The position numbers were made by a program, and so were the translations under genes. This document shows positions 17,234-25,778 of a DNA stretch of 64,000 nt, one piece after another. Origin of the DNA: Psychrobacter aquaticus CMS 56 (GTDB lineage: Bacteria > Pseudomonadota > Gammaproteobacteria > Pseudomonadales > Moraxellaceae); NCBI RefSeq assembly GCF_000471625.1, contig NZ_AUSW01000035.1, positions 124,001-188,000 on the forward strand, written 5' to 3'. Position 1 is the first letter of the stretch. Every line of letters starts with the position of its first letter. A model generated the notes under the pieces. That model was given only the letters and a program-made list of their open reading frames with translations. It was not told where the DNA came from and made no database searches.

Positions 17234-18394
17234 ATGGATTTTTCATTGACCGATGACCAGATCGCTTTTCGCCAAACTGCCCGACAGTTTGCCCAAAAAG
17301 AGCTTAAGCCAAACGCCGCAGAATGGGATCGCACCTCACATTTCCCAGTTGATGTCATCAAAAAGTCAGGCGAGCTTGGGTTTTTAGGGCTTTATACCAA
17401 CCCAGAATATGATGGTTTGGGACTGCCACGCTTGGATTCTGCCATGGTTTTTGAGGAGCTGGCATGGGGTGACACATCCGTTGCCGCTTATATGAGCATT
17501 CACAATATGGCTGGCTGGATGATTGGTGAATATGGTAGCGATGCCTTGTGTCAGCAGTATTTGCCGAATATGGTCAGCGGTGAATGGCTTGGCAGTTATT
17601 GTTTGACAGAACCAAACGCTGGTTCTGATGCTGCCTCTTTGCGTACCAAAGCAGACAAGCAGGGCGACTATTATGTACTCAATGGCGAAAAAACCTTTAT
17701 ATCAGGTGCAGGCTCGACAGATGTATTGGTGGTGATGGCAAGAACGGGCGGTGCAGGGCCAAAAGGCGTGTCAGCGTTTGTCGTTGATGCCAATAGCGCT
17801 GGTATCGAATATGGTAAAAATGAGCACAAAATGGGCTGGAAAGCACAGCCAACGCGAACGATTAGCTTTAAGGATGTAAAAGTACCCGTAGACAATCTGA
17901 TAGGCGAGGAAGGTCAGGGCTTTCGTATCGCGATGAAAGGCTTAGATGGCGGCCGTATTAACATTGGCATTTGTGCCGTTGGTACAGCGCAGTCAGCGCT
18001 GGAGACGGCGACCAATTATGTGCAAGAGCGCAGTCAATTTGGCAGTCCAATTGCCAGCTTACAATCCGTGCAGTTTAAACTTGCGGATATGCTTACGCAA
18101 ACGATAGCTGCACGGCAAATGCTTTATTTAGCTGCTGATAAAGTCGACAATAATGATTCACAAGCGTCCACTTATTGCGCCATGGCAAAACGTTTATCAA
18201 CGGATCTTTGCTTCGATGTTGCAAATGAAGCGTTGCAGTTGCATGGCGGCTACGGTTATCTGAATGAGTATCCACTTGAGCGCCACGTGCGAGATTTGCG
18301 TGTGCATCAGATTTTAGAAGGCACCAATGAAATCATGCGAGTGATTGTTTCGCGTCAACTATTACAGGACGATGCGCTAAGCCAATTACGCTAA
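17234..18394 (+). CDS. Acyl-CoA dehydrogenase, probably isobutyryl-CoA dehydrogenase
   Basis: 386 residues, standard length. FAD- and substrate-binding segments GSYCLTEPNAGSDAASL and GEKTFISGAGSTDV, and C-terminal LHGGYGYLNEYPLERHVRDL with LEGTNEIMRVIVSRQLL, are typical. It would introduce the alpha,beta double bond in isobutyryl-CoA to give methacrylyl-CoA, passing electrons to ETF. Substrate is inferred from position between mmsA and the valine-type hydratase and hydrolase genes. Ribosome site AAGGATGATCTC. Confidence 0.87.
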   Translation: MDFSLTDDQIAFRQTARQFAQKELKPNAAEWDRTSHFPVDVIKKSGELGFLGLYTNPEYDGLGLPRLDSAMVFEELAWGDTSVAAYMSIHNMAGWMIGEYGSDALCQQYLPNMVSGEWLGSYCLTEPNAGSDAASLRTKADKQGDYYVLNGEKTFISGAGSTDVLVVMARTGGAGPKGVSAFVVDANSAGIEYGKNEHKMGWKAQPTRTISFKDVKVPVDNLIGEEGQGFRIAMKGLDGGRINIGICAVGTAQSALETATNYVQERSQFGSPIASLQSVQFKLADMLTQTIAARQMLYLAADKVDNNDSQASTYCAMAKRLSTDLCFDVANEALQLHGGYGYLNEYPLERHVRDLRVHQILEGTNEIMRVIVSRQLLQDDALSQLR

Positions 18395-18466
18395 TGCTAA
18401 TTGGAAAAGTAACGTATTCACCAGCCAAGCATCATATATGTAGCCATACTAAAACAAGGATGTTCT

Positions 18467-19249
18467 ATGACAGAGTATACCAATCTTAAATTATCGATTA
18501 ACGATCACACCGCTATCATAACCCTGAACAATCCACCAGCGCATACGTGGACAATGGACAGTCTAAAGGCACTCAAACAGCTCGTCACTGACCTAAATGC
18601 AAAAGATGATGTTTATGCCTTAATTATTCATGGTGAGGGTGAAAAATTCTTTTCAGCAGGTGCGGATCTCAATAATTTTGCAGAAGGCGATAAAGGTCAG
18701 GCCATCAGCATGGCAATCGCCTTTGGTGAAGCTTTTGAAGCATTGTCCGCATACCGCGGTGTTAGTATTGCAGTCATCAACGGTTATGCGATGGGCGGCG
18801 GGCTTGAATGTGCGCTGGCCTGTGATATTCGTATCGCCGAAGCGCATGCGCAAATGGCATTGCCTGAGACAGGTGTGGGCTTATTGCCATGTGCGGGCGG
18901 TACACAAAACTTACCTTGGCTCGTTGGCGAAGGCTGGGCGAAGCGAATGATATTGTGTGGCGAGCGCGTTGATGCTGATACCGCACTACGTATTGGCTTG
19001 GTCGAAGAGGTTACGGACAAAGGTGAAGGTCTCTCCGCTGCCCATGCTCTAGCACAAAAGGTTGCCAAACAATCACCAGTCGCCGTCAGTTACTCTAAAA
19101 AACTTATTCAAGCTGCTAGAGACAACCCGCCAGCGCAAAACCTTATTCATGAGCGTGAAGCCTTTGTTAAGTTGTTCGATACGAAAGATCAGCGTGAAGG
19201 CGTTCAAGCATTTTTGAAGAAACGTCAACCCAATTGGCAAAATAAATGA
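18467..19249 (+). CDS. Enoyl-CoA hydratase
   Basis: 260 residues, crotonase fold. Oxyanion-hole segments are KFFSAGADLNNFAEGD and AVINGYAMGGGLECALACD; MALPETGVGLLPCAGGTQ carries the catalytic glutamate region. In this cluster it would hydrate methacrylyl-CoA to 3-hydroxyisobutyryl-CoA. The start has AAGGATGTTCT upstream. 72 bp after the acyl-CoA dehydrogenase and 51 bp before the hydrolase, consistent with one operon. Confidence 0.87.
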   Translation: MTEYTNLKLSINDHTAIITLNNPPAHTWTMDSLKALKQLVTDLNAKDDVYALIIHGEGEKFFSAGADLNNFAEGDKGQAISMAIAFGEAFEALSAYRGVSIAVINGYAMGGGLECALACDIRIAEAHAQMALPETGVGLLPCAGGTQNLPWLVGEGWAKRMILCGERVDADTALRIGLVEEVTDKGEGLSAAHALAQKVAKQSPVAVSYSKKLIQAARDNPPAQNLIHEREAFVKLFDTKDQREGVQAFLKKRQPNWQNK

Positions 19250-19300
19250 AATGAATCAGACTGAACGAACGTACTTTTCTAATTTTTGTAGGTGCTTTAT

Positions 19301-20569
19301 ATGATAAAAACAGATGTGACAGCGACGCATGATAGTAATAATCAAAAAGCTCTAGCGATAGAGTCGCCTGTACTATTCGATACTGAGCCGACAGAGTGCG
19401 GCCATCTAATCGGAATAATGACGTTAAATACGCCTAAATCTTTGAACGCCTTGAGCGTTGAGATGTGTCAATTGTTATCAGCGCAGCTAGAGCAGTGGCA
19501 AGACGACAATCAGATAGTGGCATTGGTCTTAAAAGGAGCCGGGGATAAGGCATTTTGTGCTGGCGGTGATATCCGCAAGCTCTATGACAGCATGTCGACG
19601 ACTGCGCCATTACCGAACCCTTATGCGACAGAGTTTTTTAGCCATGAGTATCGTCTCTATCGGCAGATGCATTTTTATCCTAAGCCACTTATTCTTTGGG
19701 GTGATGGCATTATCATGGGCGGCGGTATGGGACTCATGGCAGGGTGCAGTCATCGTTTGGTCACTGAGCGCACAAGGTTTGCTATGCCGGAGGTAACTAT
19801 TGGACTGTTTCCTGATGCTTCTGGTAGTTGGTTTTTACAGCGGATGCCAGCCAAGACAGGGTTGTTTTTGGGGCTGACGGGGGCGATGTGTAATGGTAAG
19901 GACGCGCTATTAGTCAACCTTGCAGAATATGCCGTTGCCAGTAGTGATTATGACGGCATTATCCAGCGCTTAAAACAGAGTAATTGGCAAGGAGTGGTTA
20001 ACGCCGATAATGCAGACAAATTTCATGATAATAGTGCTCACAGTATCGTCAGCCGCGTACTTGCTGCTCAGCCAATGGCTGAATTGCCAGCCAGCAAACT
20101 CGCTACCTACTGGCAACCTATCGCACAGCTGATGAATAGTGGCGGCTTGAGTGACATTGATGCGTTATTACAAAGTGATGACGCATTGGCACAGTTAGAT
20201 ACAGCCTTTGCTGAGGATAGCTGGACACAGCGAGCGGTGGCAACTTATCGTCATGGCTGTCCTGTTACCGCAGCGTTGACTTATGCGCTTTATCATAAGG
20301 TCACTGATTTATCGATAGAACAAGTACTGTATTTAGAGACAAATGTAGCCGTGCATTGTGCCGCCAATCCTGACTTTAAAGAAGGCGTGCGTGCGCTACT
20401 GATTGATAAAGACCGCAGTCCACAGTGGTCGCGTTCTTTATCGGAGTGTTTGAGCGTAGAAGGCCAAGCATATATCCAACAGCATTTTGTGAATCCTTAC
20501 CCGCAAGGTGAACATCCATTGGATGATTGGTTGAGTAATAATTCCTTGGGTAATCAGCTGGTACGTTAA
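19301..20569 (+). CDS. 3-hydroxyisobutyryl-CoA hydrolase (enoyl-CoA hydratase/isomerase family)
   Basis: 422 residues from the ATG at 19301, chosen over a GTG at 19292 because the TAGGTG ribosome site lies 6-8 bp before it. The longer crotonase-type protein has GAGDKAFCAGGDIRKLYD and MPEVTIGLFPDASGSWFLQ, which are the HIBCH signature rather than that of a hydratase. It removes CoA from 3-hydroxyisobutyryl-CoA so that MmsB can oxidise the free acid. The N-terminal 30 residues are poorly conserved-looking. Operon position between the hydratase and mmsB agrees. Confidence 0.85.
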   Translation: MIKTDVTATHDSNNQKALAIESPVLFDTEPTECGHLIGIMTLNTPKSLNALSVEMCQLLSAQLEQWQDDNQIVALVLKGAGDKAFCAGGDIRKLYDSMSTTAPLPNPYATEFFSHEYRLYRQMHFYPKPLILWGDGIIMGGGMGLMAGCSHRLVTERTRFAMPEVTIGLFPDASGSWFLQRMPAKTGLFLGLTGAMCNGKDALLVNLAEYAVASSDYDGIIQRLKQSNWQGVVNADNADKFHDNSAHSIVSRVLAAQPMAELPASKLATYWQPIAQLMNSGGLSDIDALLQSDDALAQLDTAFAEDSWTQRAVATYRHGCPVTAALTYALYHKVTDLSIEQVLYLETNVAVHCAANPDFKEGVRALLIDKDRSPQWSRSLSECLSVEGQAYIQQHFVNPYPQGEHPLDDWLSNNSLGNQLVR

Positions 20570-20668
20570 AGATTTGATTTGCTAATTCAAATAAATATTA
20601 AATGAAACTTAGAAATAATGACAGGCTATATGTAGCAATGTCTGCATAAATCATCAAGGAGCGATGAG

Positions 20669-21613
20669 ATGGGTACAAAGAATATAAATACGATGGAGCA
20701 AAATACTGATAAACCCAATATTGCTTTTATTGGCCTTGGCAATATGGGTGCACCGATGGCAGAAAACTTATTAAAGGCAGGATATATGCTGTCAGTCTAT
20801 GATTTGTCTGAATCAGCGACTCAGCGTTTACAACAAGCAGGGGCAAGCGTTGCTAGTAGTCCTAAAGATGCTGTCAGTAATGCTCAAGTGGTGATCAGCA
20901 TGCTGCCTGCTGGCAAGCACGTTCATTCTGTCTACTTGGGTAAAAATGGTAGCGATAGTTTACTTGCAGCGTTACCGAAAGGCACACTGGTCATCGACAG
21001 CAGTACGATAGCGGCGGCTGATGCCATGAAAGTTGCAGATGCGGCAATCAAGCTTGGTATAGACTTCTTAGACGCGCCAGTGTCTGGTGGTACAGGCGGT
21101 GCAATCGCTGGTAGTTTGACGTTTATTGTTGGTGGCAGCGACGATGTCTTTGCCAAAGCTAAGCCAATATTGGCCGTGATGGGCAAAAATATTTTTCATG
21201 CTGGCGATCATGGTGCTGGCCAAGTTGCCAAAATTTGCAACAACATGCTGCTTGGTATTCTTATGGCAGGGACAGCGGAAGCCATCAATTTGGGCGTCAA
21301 AAACGGCTTAGACCCTAAAGTCTTATCGGATATCATGTTGCAAAGTTCAGGTCGCAACTGGACATTAGAAGTCTACAACCCTTATCCACAAGTCATGGAA
21401 AACGTGCCTTCTAGCAATGGTTATCAAGGCGGATTTATGAGCAAGCTGATGCAAAAAGATCTCAATCTTGCCATGCAAACGGCTCAAGATACCCATGTTG
21501 AAACGCCAATGGGTGCCAAAGCGACCGAGCTATATGAGGCTCATTCAGTAGAAAATGGCGATAAGGACTTCTCTAGCATTATGGGTCGCCACGATAGCTC
21601 AGTGCTGTCTTAA
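20669..21613 (+). CDS. mmsB: 3-hydroxyisobutyrate dehydrogenase
   Basis: 314 residues, about 15 more at the N-terminus than usual. The Rossmann motif IAFIGLGNMGAPMAENLLKAG, the substrate block DAPVSGGTGGAIAGSLTFIV and GAGQVAKICNNMLL with the catalytic lysine identify the beta-hydroxyacid dehydrogenase family, MmsB type. It oxidises 3-hydroxyisobutyrate to methylmalonate semialdehyde, the MmsA substrate. AAGGAGCGATGAG precedes the ATG, so the long start is supported; an ATG at 20693 is also possible. Last gene of the valine cluster. Confidence 0.92.
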   Translation: MGTKNINTMEQNTDKPNIAFIGLGNMGAPMAENLLKAGYMLSVYDLSESATQRLQQAGASVASSPKDAVSNAQVVISMLPAGKHVHSVYLGKNGSDSLLAALPKGTLVIDSSTIAAADAMKVADAAIKLGIDFLDAPVSGGTGGAIAGSLTFIVGGSDDVFAKAKPILAVMGKNIFHAGDHGAGQVAKICNNMLLGILMAGTAEAINLGVKNGLDPKVLSDIMLQSSGRNWTLEVYNPYPQVMENVPSSNGYQGGFMSKLMQKDLNLAMQTAQDTHVETPMGAKATELYEAHSVENGDKDFSSIMGRHDSSVLS

Positions 21614-21734
21614 TGCTAATTTCAAAAAATAGGATTAGCAGCGTCCAGCTCGCTAGTCTACTAGCTATTGGTACTCTCGTTTTTCTTACTACTCAAGTTT
21701 TTGAAAAAAGGAAACGATTCATCAGAAATAAAAC

Positions 21735-21775
21735 TAAAAAAGGCCTGTGTCATTATAATGGTACAGGTCTTTTTC
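21735..21775. terminator. Bidirectional terminator between mmsB and the IclR regulator
   Basis: AAAAAAGGCCTGT and ACAGGTCTTTTT pair around a 14-nt loop, with an A run before and T run after, between two convergent genes. Confidence 0.75.
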
Positions 21776-21795
21776 GCGTTTGCTCATTAGGGTAT

Positions 21796-22554
21796 TTAGC
21801 TTTGCAGATCGTATACGAGTGTCTGAATATCCTGCGCCGCTTTTTGTAAGCGAGGTACATGAGCCAACAGCTCATCCAATGAAACCCTTATGGTTGGTGC
21901 ATGCACATATAACGACGCCAGATAGCGTGATTTTTTGTCTAATATGGGTACGGCCACTGCCACCATCTCAGAAATGAATTCCTCATTATCGATACCGATG
22001 CCAGCTTCAGCAATACGATCAAGCTCGGCATTTAACGCATCGATATTTGTAATGGTGTTTTTGGTGAATTTGTCTAGTGGCAGCCCTTGCAATATCTTAT
22101 GGCGACTCGCGGCAGATAATTGGCTCAGGTATAGCTTGCCTGTGGCAGTACACCACATGGGTGACTTTGCACCTACGGGTAAATAAATCTGTAGCGGCAA
22201 AGTTGTTTGTGCCCGATTAGTATAGATCATATGCATGTGATAGGGAACACCAATACCACAGGTTTCTTTAATCTCATCAACCAGTTTCTGCAAAATCATT
22301 TGCCGCTCATTAAAAAATAACCGCTGCTGCCAAAGCTCGACGCTTAAGTTACGTACCCGTTTACCCGGAATAATACCACCGCCAATATCGACGGTCAAAA
22401 ATCCATCATCAACCAAATTTTGAATCAATCTATGCATGGTTGGTTTAGGAATATCCAGCTCTTGCGACAGCTCAAGTGGCGAGAGCGGCTTAGAGGCGTA
22501 AGACACAGCCTCTATTATCTCTAGAACACGGGTAATCGACGATACTTTAGGCAT
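21796..22554 (-). CDS. IclR-family transcriptional regulator
   Basis: 252 residues. The N-terminal winged helix (about 5-60) reads SSITRVLEIIEAVSYASKPL and LSQELDIPKPTMHRLIQNL. The C-terminal effector domain contains GIGVPYHMHMIYTNRAQT and LPVGAKSPMWCTATGKLYLS, typical of IclR. These regulators usually respond to small carboxylic acids. It converges on the valine cluster, so it is a candidate regulator of mmsA-mmsB, though it could act elsewhere. No strong ribosome site is visible before the ATG. Confidence 0.88.
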   Translation of the reverse strand: MPKVSSITRVLEIIEAVSYASKPLSPLELSQELDIPKPTMHRLIQNLVDDGFLTVDIGGGIIPGKRVRNLSVELWQQRLFFNERQMILQKLVDEIKETCGIGVPYHMHMIYTNRAQTTLPLQIYLPVGAKSPMWCTATGKLYLSQLSAASRHKILQGLPLDKFTKNTITNIDALNAELDRIAEAGIGIDNEEFISEMVAVAVPILDKKSRYLASLYVHAPTIRVSLDELLAHVPRLQKAAQDIQTLVYDLQS

Positions 22555-23145
22555 ATGAATGACTCAATGATAATAAAAAGAATAAAATAAAAAACATCAC
22601 AACATTTTCATAAATAGAACAGACAGTAGCAAATCAGAAGCCCTGTGCTATTTCGTCATAGTTTCTAATTTAGCATAATATCAAGCTTATACGAGAACTA
22701 GTCATGCTATATAGCAATATTTATATGACTCATTTGCATGTCTTAGCTTTTATATAATAGCAATAATAGATACGCCCACTCACAAAACACAACAAACTGT
22801 AGTAATAACCCATATAACTGTCATTGTATTAAATAGTGAGGTAGGTCATTATGATGACACGTTTTGTAATACCCTCACAGGAACATTAAGCTAGCCAATA
22901 TTCATGCGAGGGTAGTTTGGTTGCTTTAAGAGTATTGTGTAACAGAAAGCCGAAGTTTTGCGGGTTGGTGTAGCAATTATTACAATACCTATGCAATCTT
23001 TACATAATGGCAAATAAAAAGCCCACCTATAGGGGTGACTTTTCCAGCCAAAATTGTTTTAATCTGCTCAACAAAATGATTGATTTAAAAAACACTAAAT
23101 TATCATTTTTTTGGGCGATTTATTCCACACTTTAGGAGAGTATTT
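22555..23145. other. Long leader/intergenic region before the CarO-like porin gene
   Basis: 591 bp without a supported gene. It holds a 7-bp inverted repeat (TACCCTC at about 22868 and GAGGGTA at about 22909) and, at 23010-23045, a terminator-like hairpin. A 12-codon frame (MMTRFVIPSQEH) with a GAGGTAGG ribosome site starts near 22851, but it may be chance. Confidence 0.5.
23010..23045 (-). terminator. Terminator-like hairpin, stronger on the minus strand
   Basis: On the minus strand AAAAGTCACC pairs with GGTGGGCTTTT with one bulged G, and a T-rich tail follows. No minus-strand gene lies close to the right, so it may end antisense transcription or form a leader hairpin on the porin mRNA, about 100 nt before the start codon. 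Confidence 0.45.
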
Positions 23146-23961
23146 ATGAGACTTATTAAATTAACAGCAATTTCTGCTGCTGTATTAGCATCAACTGCTG
23201 CACTAGCTGCTGAACCTGTTATCGTTGTTGACGGTAATGACACTGTTGTTTATGAAGCACAACCTGCTTCTTATGCCTACAATGCTGATGCTGGTGTGGT
23301 ACGTAACACAACAGGTGCTATCTTTGGTGGTACGAAAACACTTTTCCAAACTGCTATCAACCCAGCATCTGTTAGTGCTGAAGTTGGTACGTTAGGTTAT
23401 GGTGCTAACATTGGTTGGTCTGTAAACGAGAAAACTGAATTACAAGCTGGTTGGGCAGGTGGCGATGTTGCTGACCTATTCGGCGGCGACTTTGATGCAA
23501 ACGACGTAAACTACGATGTTGATACAGATTTCAGCAACCCTTACCTAGGCGTACAATTACGTCCTGCTGGTAACTGGTTTACAATGGGCGCTGGTATCAT
23601 TGTTCCTGATAATGATATCGATGTTCGTGCCAATGCTAAAGATGGTAATTTTAGAATTGATGATGTTGATTATGATGCAGACGAAGTAGGTACCTTAGAG
23701 GGTAGCTTAGAGCATCGCAACAAATTAGCACCGTACGCAACTGTTGGTTTCCGTCCTAATATCACTAATAATTTCGGTGTATTTGGAGAACTAGGTGCCG
23801 CGTATATGGGCAAAACAGATGCAACTGTACGTGCTGCAGGCAATGGCACTAACCCAATCGAGGCAGCTGCGGCCGCTAATGCTGCTGAGCAAGAGCTAGA
23901 AGATAAAGACTATCTTGAGTGGATGCCAATTGTTAAAGTTGGTGCAACTTACCGTTTCTAA
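23146..23961 (+). CDS. CarO-like outer-membrane porin
   Basis: 271 residues. A signal peptide (about 1-22, cut after ALAA) and a C-terminal aromatic residue (ATYRF) mark an outer-membrane beta-barrel. AEVGTLGYGANIGW, NPYLGVQLRPAGNWF, LAPYATVGFRPNITNNFGVF and EWMPIVKVG align by eye with Acinetobacter CarO (AEVGTTGYGG, IAPYLGFGFAPKISKNWGVF, EWMPVGKVG), a channel reported to take up basic amino acids and linked to carbapenem entry. An acidic stretch (about 117-190) is a likely extracellular region. Ribosome site TTAGGAGAG. The long leader suggests post-transcriptional control. Confidence 0.75.
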   Translation: MRLIKLTAISAAVLASTAALAAEPVIVVDGNDTVVYEAQPASYAYNADAGVVRNTTGAIFGGTKTLFQTAINPASVSAEVGTLGYGANIGWSVNEKTELQAGWAGGDVADLFGGDFDANDVNYDVDTDFSNPYLGVQLRPAGNWFTMGAGIIVPDNDIDVRANAKDGNFRIDDVDYDADEVGTLEGSLEHRNKLAPYATVGFRPNITNNFGVFGELGAAYMGKTDATVRAAGNGTNPIEAAAAANAAEQELEDKDYLEWMPIVKVGATYRF

Positions 23962-24004
23962 TCTGATAGCAGTTTAAGTACTGTTATTAGAATGATAGTA
24001 AAAT

Positions 24005-24038
24005 AAAAAAACGATCCTAATTAGGGTCGTTTTTTTTG
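24005..24038 (+). terminator. Terminator after the CarO-like gene
   Basis: AAAAAACGATCCTAATTAGGGTCGTTTTTTTT, stem of ACGA-CC/GG-TCGT type with flanking A and T runs. Confidence 0.75.
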
Positions 24039-24072
24039 TTTGTAATAAAGTAACGACCATTATTCGCGACAA

Positions 24073-24184
24073 ATATAGTCAGAGAATTTATAAGTGGGTA
24101 CGCTGTTAGCCTCGCTTGCTATATAACGTTACTATCTGTACTCGGTTGCCTTGTACCCGCTTTATAAACTGCTTCAACTATATA
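24073..24184. repeat. Second type of palindromic element (single copy in window)
   Basis: Arms ATATAGTC...TTTATAAGTGGGTAC (24073-24101) and GTACCCGCTTTATAAA...ACTATATA (24153-24184) are inverted copies with a few mismatches. The 50-bp centre includes CTCGCTTGCTATATAACG. The sequence differs from the copy A-F family except for the terminal TATAGT. It is mobile-element-like in shape but has no gene. Confidence 0.6.
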
Positions 24185-24196
24185 TTTACAAAATCT

Positions 24197-24991
24197 CTAA
24201 AAGATGACGATAGTTTGTTGGGCGGGCAAAACTGCAATATGGTAATGAGACTGAATATCGGGAATGACGATTAAAGGAGAAGGCTCTTTTATGGCATTGA
24301 GCAAACCAGCAATGAGATAAGCGTAGTCCTTACCTAGGCCTTGTGCCAATGTATACTGATGTATCTTAATTAAACTTTCTTTTATTTGCCACAGGAGCTT
24401 AGTGACAATATTACGTTGAATCATTGGCAGTGCTTGTATGGTGGCAATCTCATTGGCTGAATAAAAACGTTGTGCTACTTTCCATGCAACGTCGTTTGCT
24501 TCTATATCAATCCCTACAGGACGATCGCGGCTAATAATCACGGCAACTTGATTATTTAGGGGCTGATGAGTTGCTTGACCAGAGTTGTTATTCACGTCAT
24601 TTTTATTCTTAGAGCCTGTATGACTAAAGCAAACATAGTAGTTATTATTGATCAATCGATAAGGAAAAGCAGACTCATCCAAAGCATCATTAATTTCTAG
24701 CTGATCCAGTAACTGTTGTAGTAATAGTCGAACGCCTTTACGCTGTAGCTGGCGTTGATTATGAGTCATATCACGTACTGACAAAGTTACAGGTGAAAGG
24801 TAGTTCTGCCAATTGAGCTCATCATGCCTATAGAAATTTATAATAGGTGGTATATGAGAGACGAGTAACCATGATGATTGCCTCCATAATTCTTCAAAGC
24901 TTTGAGATAGAGCGTCATTCACTTGTGCCGTGGCACACCACGTCGTAGGGGCGAGCTGAGTATATTGGGTATGAGTTAGGATTGGCATCAT
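24197..24991 (-). CDS. 4'-phosphopantetheinyl transferase superfamily protein (Sfp-type)
   Basis: 264 residues. PVGIDIEAND, then FYSANEIATI, and LLWQIKESLIKIHQ give the metal-binding Asp/Glu and the W-x-x-K-E-x-x-x-K motif of Sfp-type enzymes, which move phosphopantetheine from CoA to carrier proteins. Length and the N-terminal half (about 110 residues before the first motif) fit the Sfp rather than the short AcpS class. No polyketide or peptide synthetase lies in the window, so the carrier-protein partner is elsewhere. The gene starts with two ATG codons and a weak ribosome site. Confidence 0.8.
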   Translation of the reverse strand: MMPILTHTQYTQLAPTTWCATAQVNDALSQSFEELWRQSSWLLVSHIPPIINFYRHDELNWQNYLSPVTLSVRDMTHNQRQLQRKGVRLLLQQLLDQLEINDALDESAFPYRLINNNYYVCFSHTGSKNKNDVNNNSGQATHQPLNNQVAVIISRDRPVGIDIEANDVAWKVAQRFYSANEIATIQALPMIQRNIVTKLLWQIKESLIKIHQYTLAQGLGKDYAYLIAGLLNAIKEPSPLIVIPDIQSHYHIAVLPAQQTIVIF

Positions 24992-25030
24992 TGAGTGTGT
25001 CGATTGATGTTAGTTGACTGAGTAAAACGT

Positions 25031-25064
25031 AAAAAGCCCAGCAATGTGGTATCGCTGGGCTTTT
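25031..25064 (-). terminator. Terminator after pal
   Basis: AAAAAGCCCAGC and GCTGGGCTTTT form a perfect stem around AATGTGGTATC. Symmetric, so it works in either direction. Confidence 0.88.
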
Positions 25065-25108
25065 ATAAAGAACATTAAGTTTTATTGACTTTTATTGGTC
25101 TACCAGTC

Positions 25109-25627
25109 TTAATAAGACAGTTCAGCGCGGCGGTTTTGAGCATAAGCGTCTTCTGTGTTACCAGCAACTGCAGGACGTTCTTCGCCATAGCTGATGACAC
25201 GGATATTATTTACAGCGACACCTTGGGCAGCAAGATAATCACGTGCTGCTTGGGCACGGCGCTCACCCAATGCGATATTGTATTCACGGCTGCCACGCTC
25301 ATCAGTGTGACCTGCGATGACCACACCAGCGGCTGGGTTTGAGCTTAGCAAGCTTGCATGTTGATTTAGAACATTTGCTGCTTGTGTCGTAATAGCACTG
25401 CTATCAAAGGCAAAATAGACAACCGCTTGCAAATTCTCAGCACCAGAAATGACCGCATTCGAGTTATCTACGATAACAGCGCCAGTGTATCCAACTTGAC
25501 CGCCTGGAATACCTAGTGGGGCAACCACCACTTCAGAAGTAGAACGTTTGGTAGCACAACCTGTGGTTAATGCAACCGCGCTTGATAATACAGCAAGAAC
25601 CGCGATCTTAGAAAAACTGGTTGACAT
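25109..25627 (-). CDS. pal: Peptidoglycan-associated lipoprotein Pal
   Basis: 172 residues. The lipoprotein signal ends in ALTTGC with lipidated Cys24. The OmpA-like domain has VVYFAFDSSAIT, VIAGHTDERGSREYNIALGERRA and SYGEERPA, binding diaminopimelate in peptidoglycan. Pal anchors the outer membrane to the wall as part of Tol-Pal. No tolB lies downstream in this direction; upstream (rightward) is a hypothetical gene, so the usual tol operon is not adjacent. Ribosome site TTAGGAGCTC. Pal is firm from the GHTDERGS motif. Confidence 0.93.
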   Translation of the reverse strand: MSTSFSKIAVLAVLSSAVALTTGCATKRSTSEVVVAPLGIPGGQVGYTGAVIVDNSNAVISGAENLQAVVYFAFDSSAITTQAANVLNQHASLLSSNPAAGVVIAGHTDERGSREYNIALGERRAQAARDYLAAQGVAVNNIRVISYGEERPAVAGNTEDAYAQNRRAELSY

Positions 25628-25778
25628 AATGAGCTCCTAAAATTTTAATTAAATTTGTTTTTTTAAACTGCTTACGATAAAACTTAGGCAATTGCTATCT
25701 ATCATATACTAAATGTTACTTTATGTAAGTAGTATTACTGTAAATATCCCTAGAATTTACAGATAGATATGCAATGTT

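Noticed and set aside
21613..21849. 78-codon frame after mmsB
   Set aside because: It runs through the mmsB/IclR terminator hairpin and into the end of the IclR gene, with no ribosome site.
22851..22890. 12-codon leader peptide frame before the CarO-like gene
   Set aside because: Has a ribosome site but is very short and too far upstream; it can be chance, so it is only mentioned in the intergenic entry.
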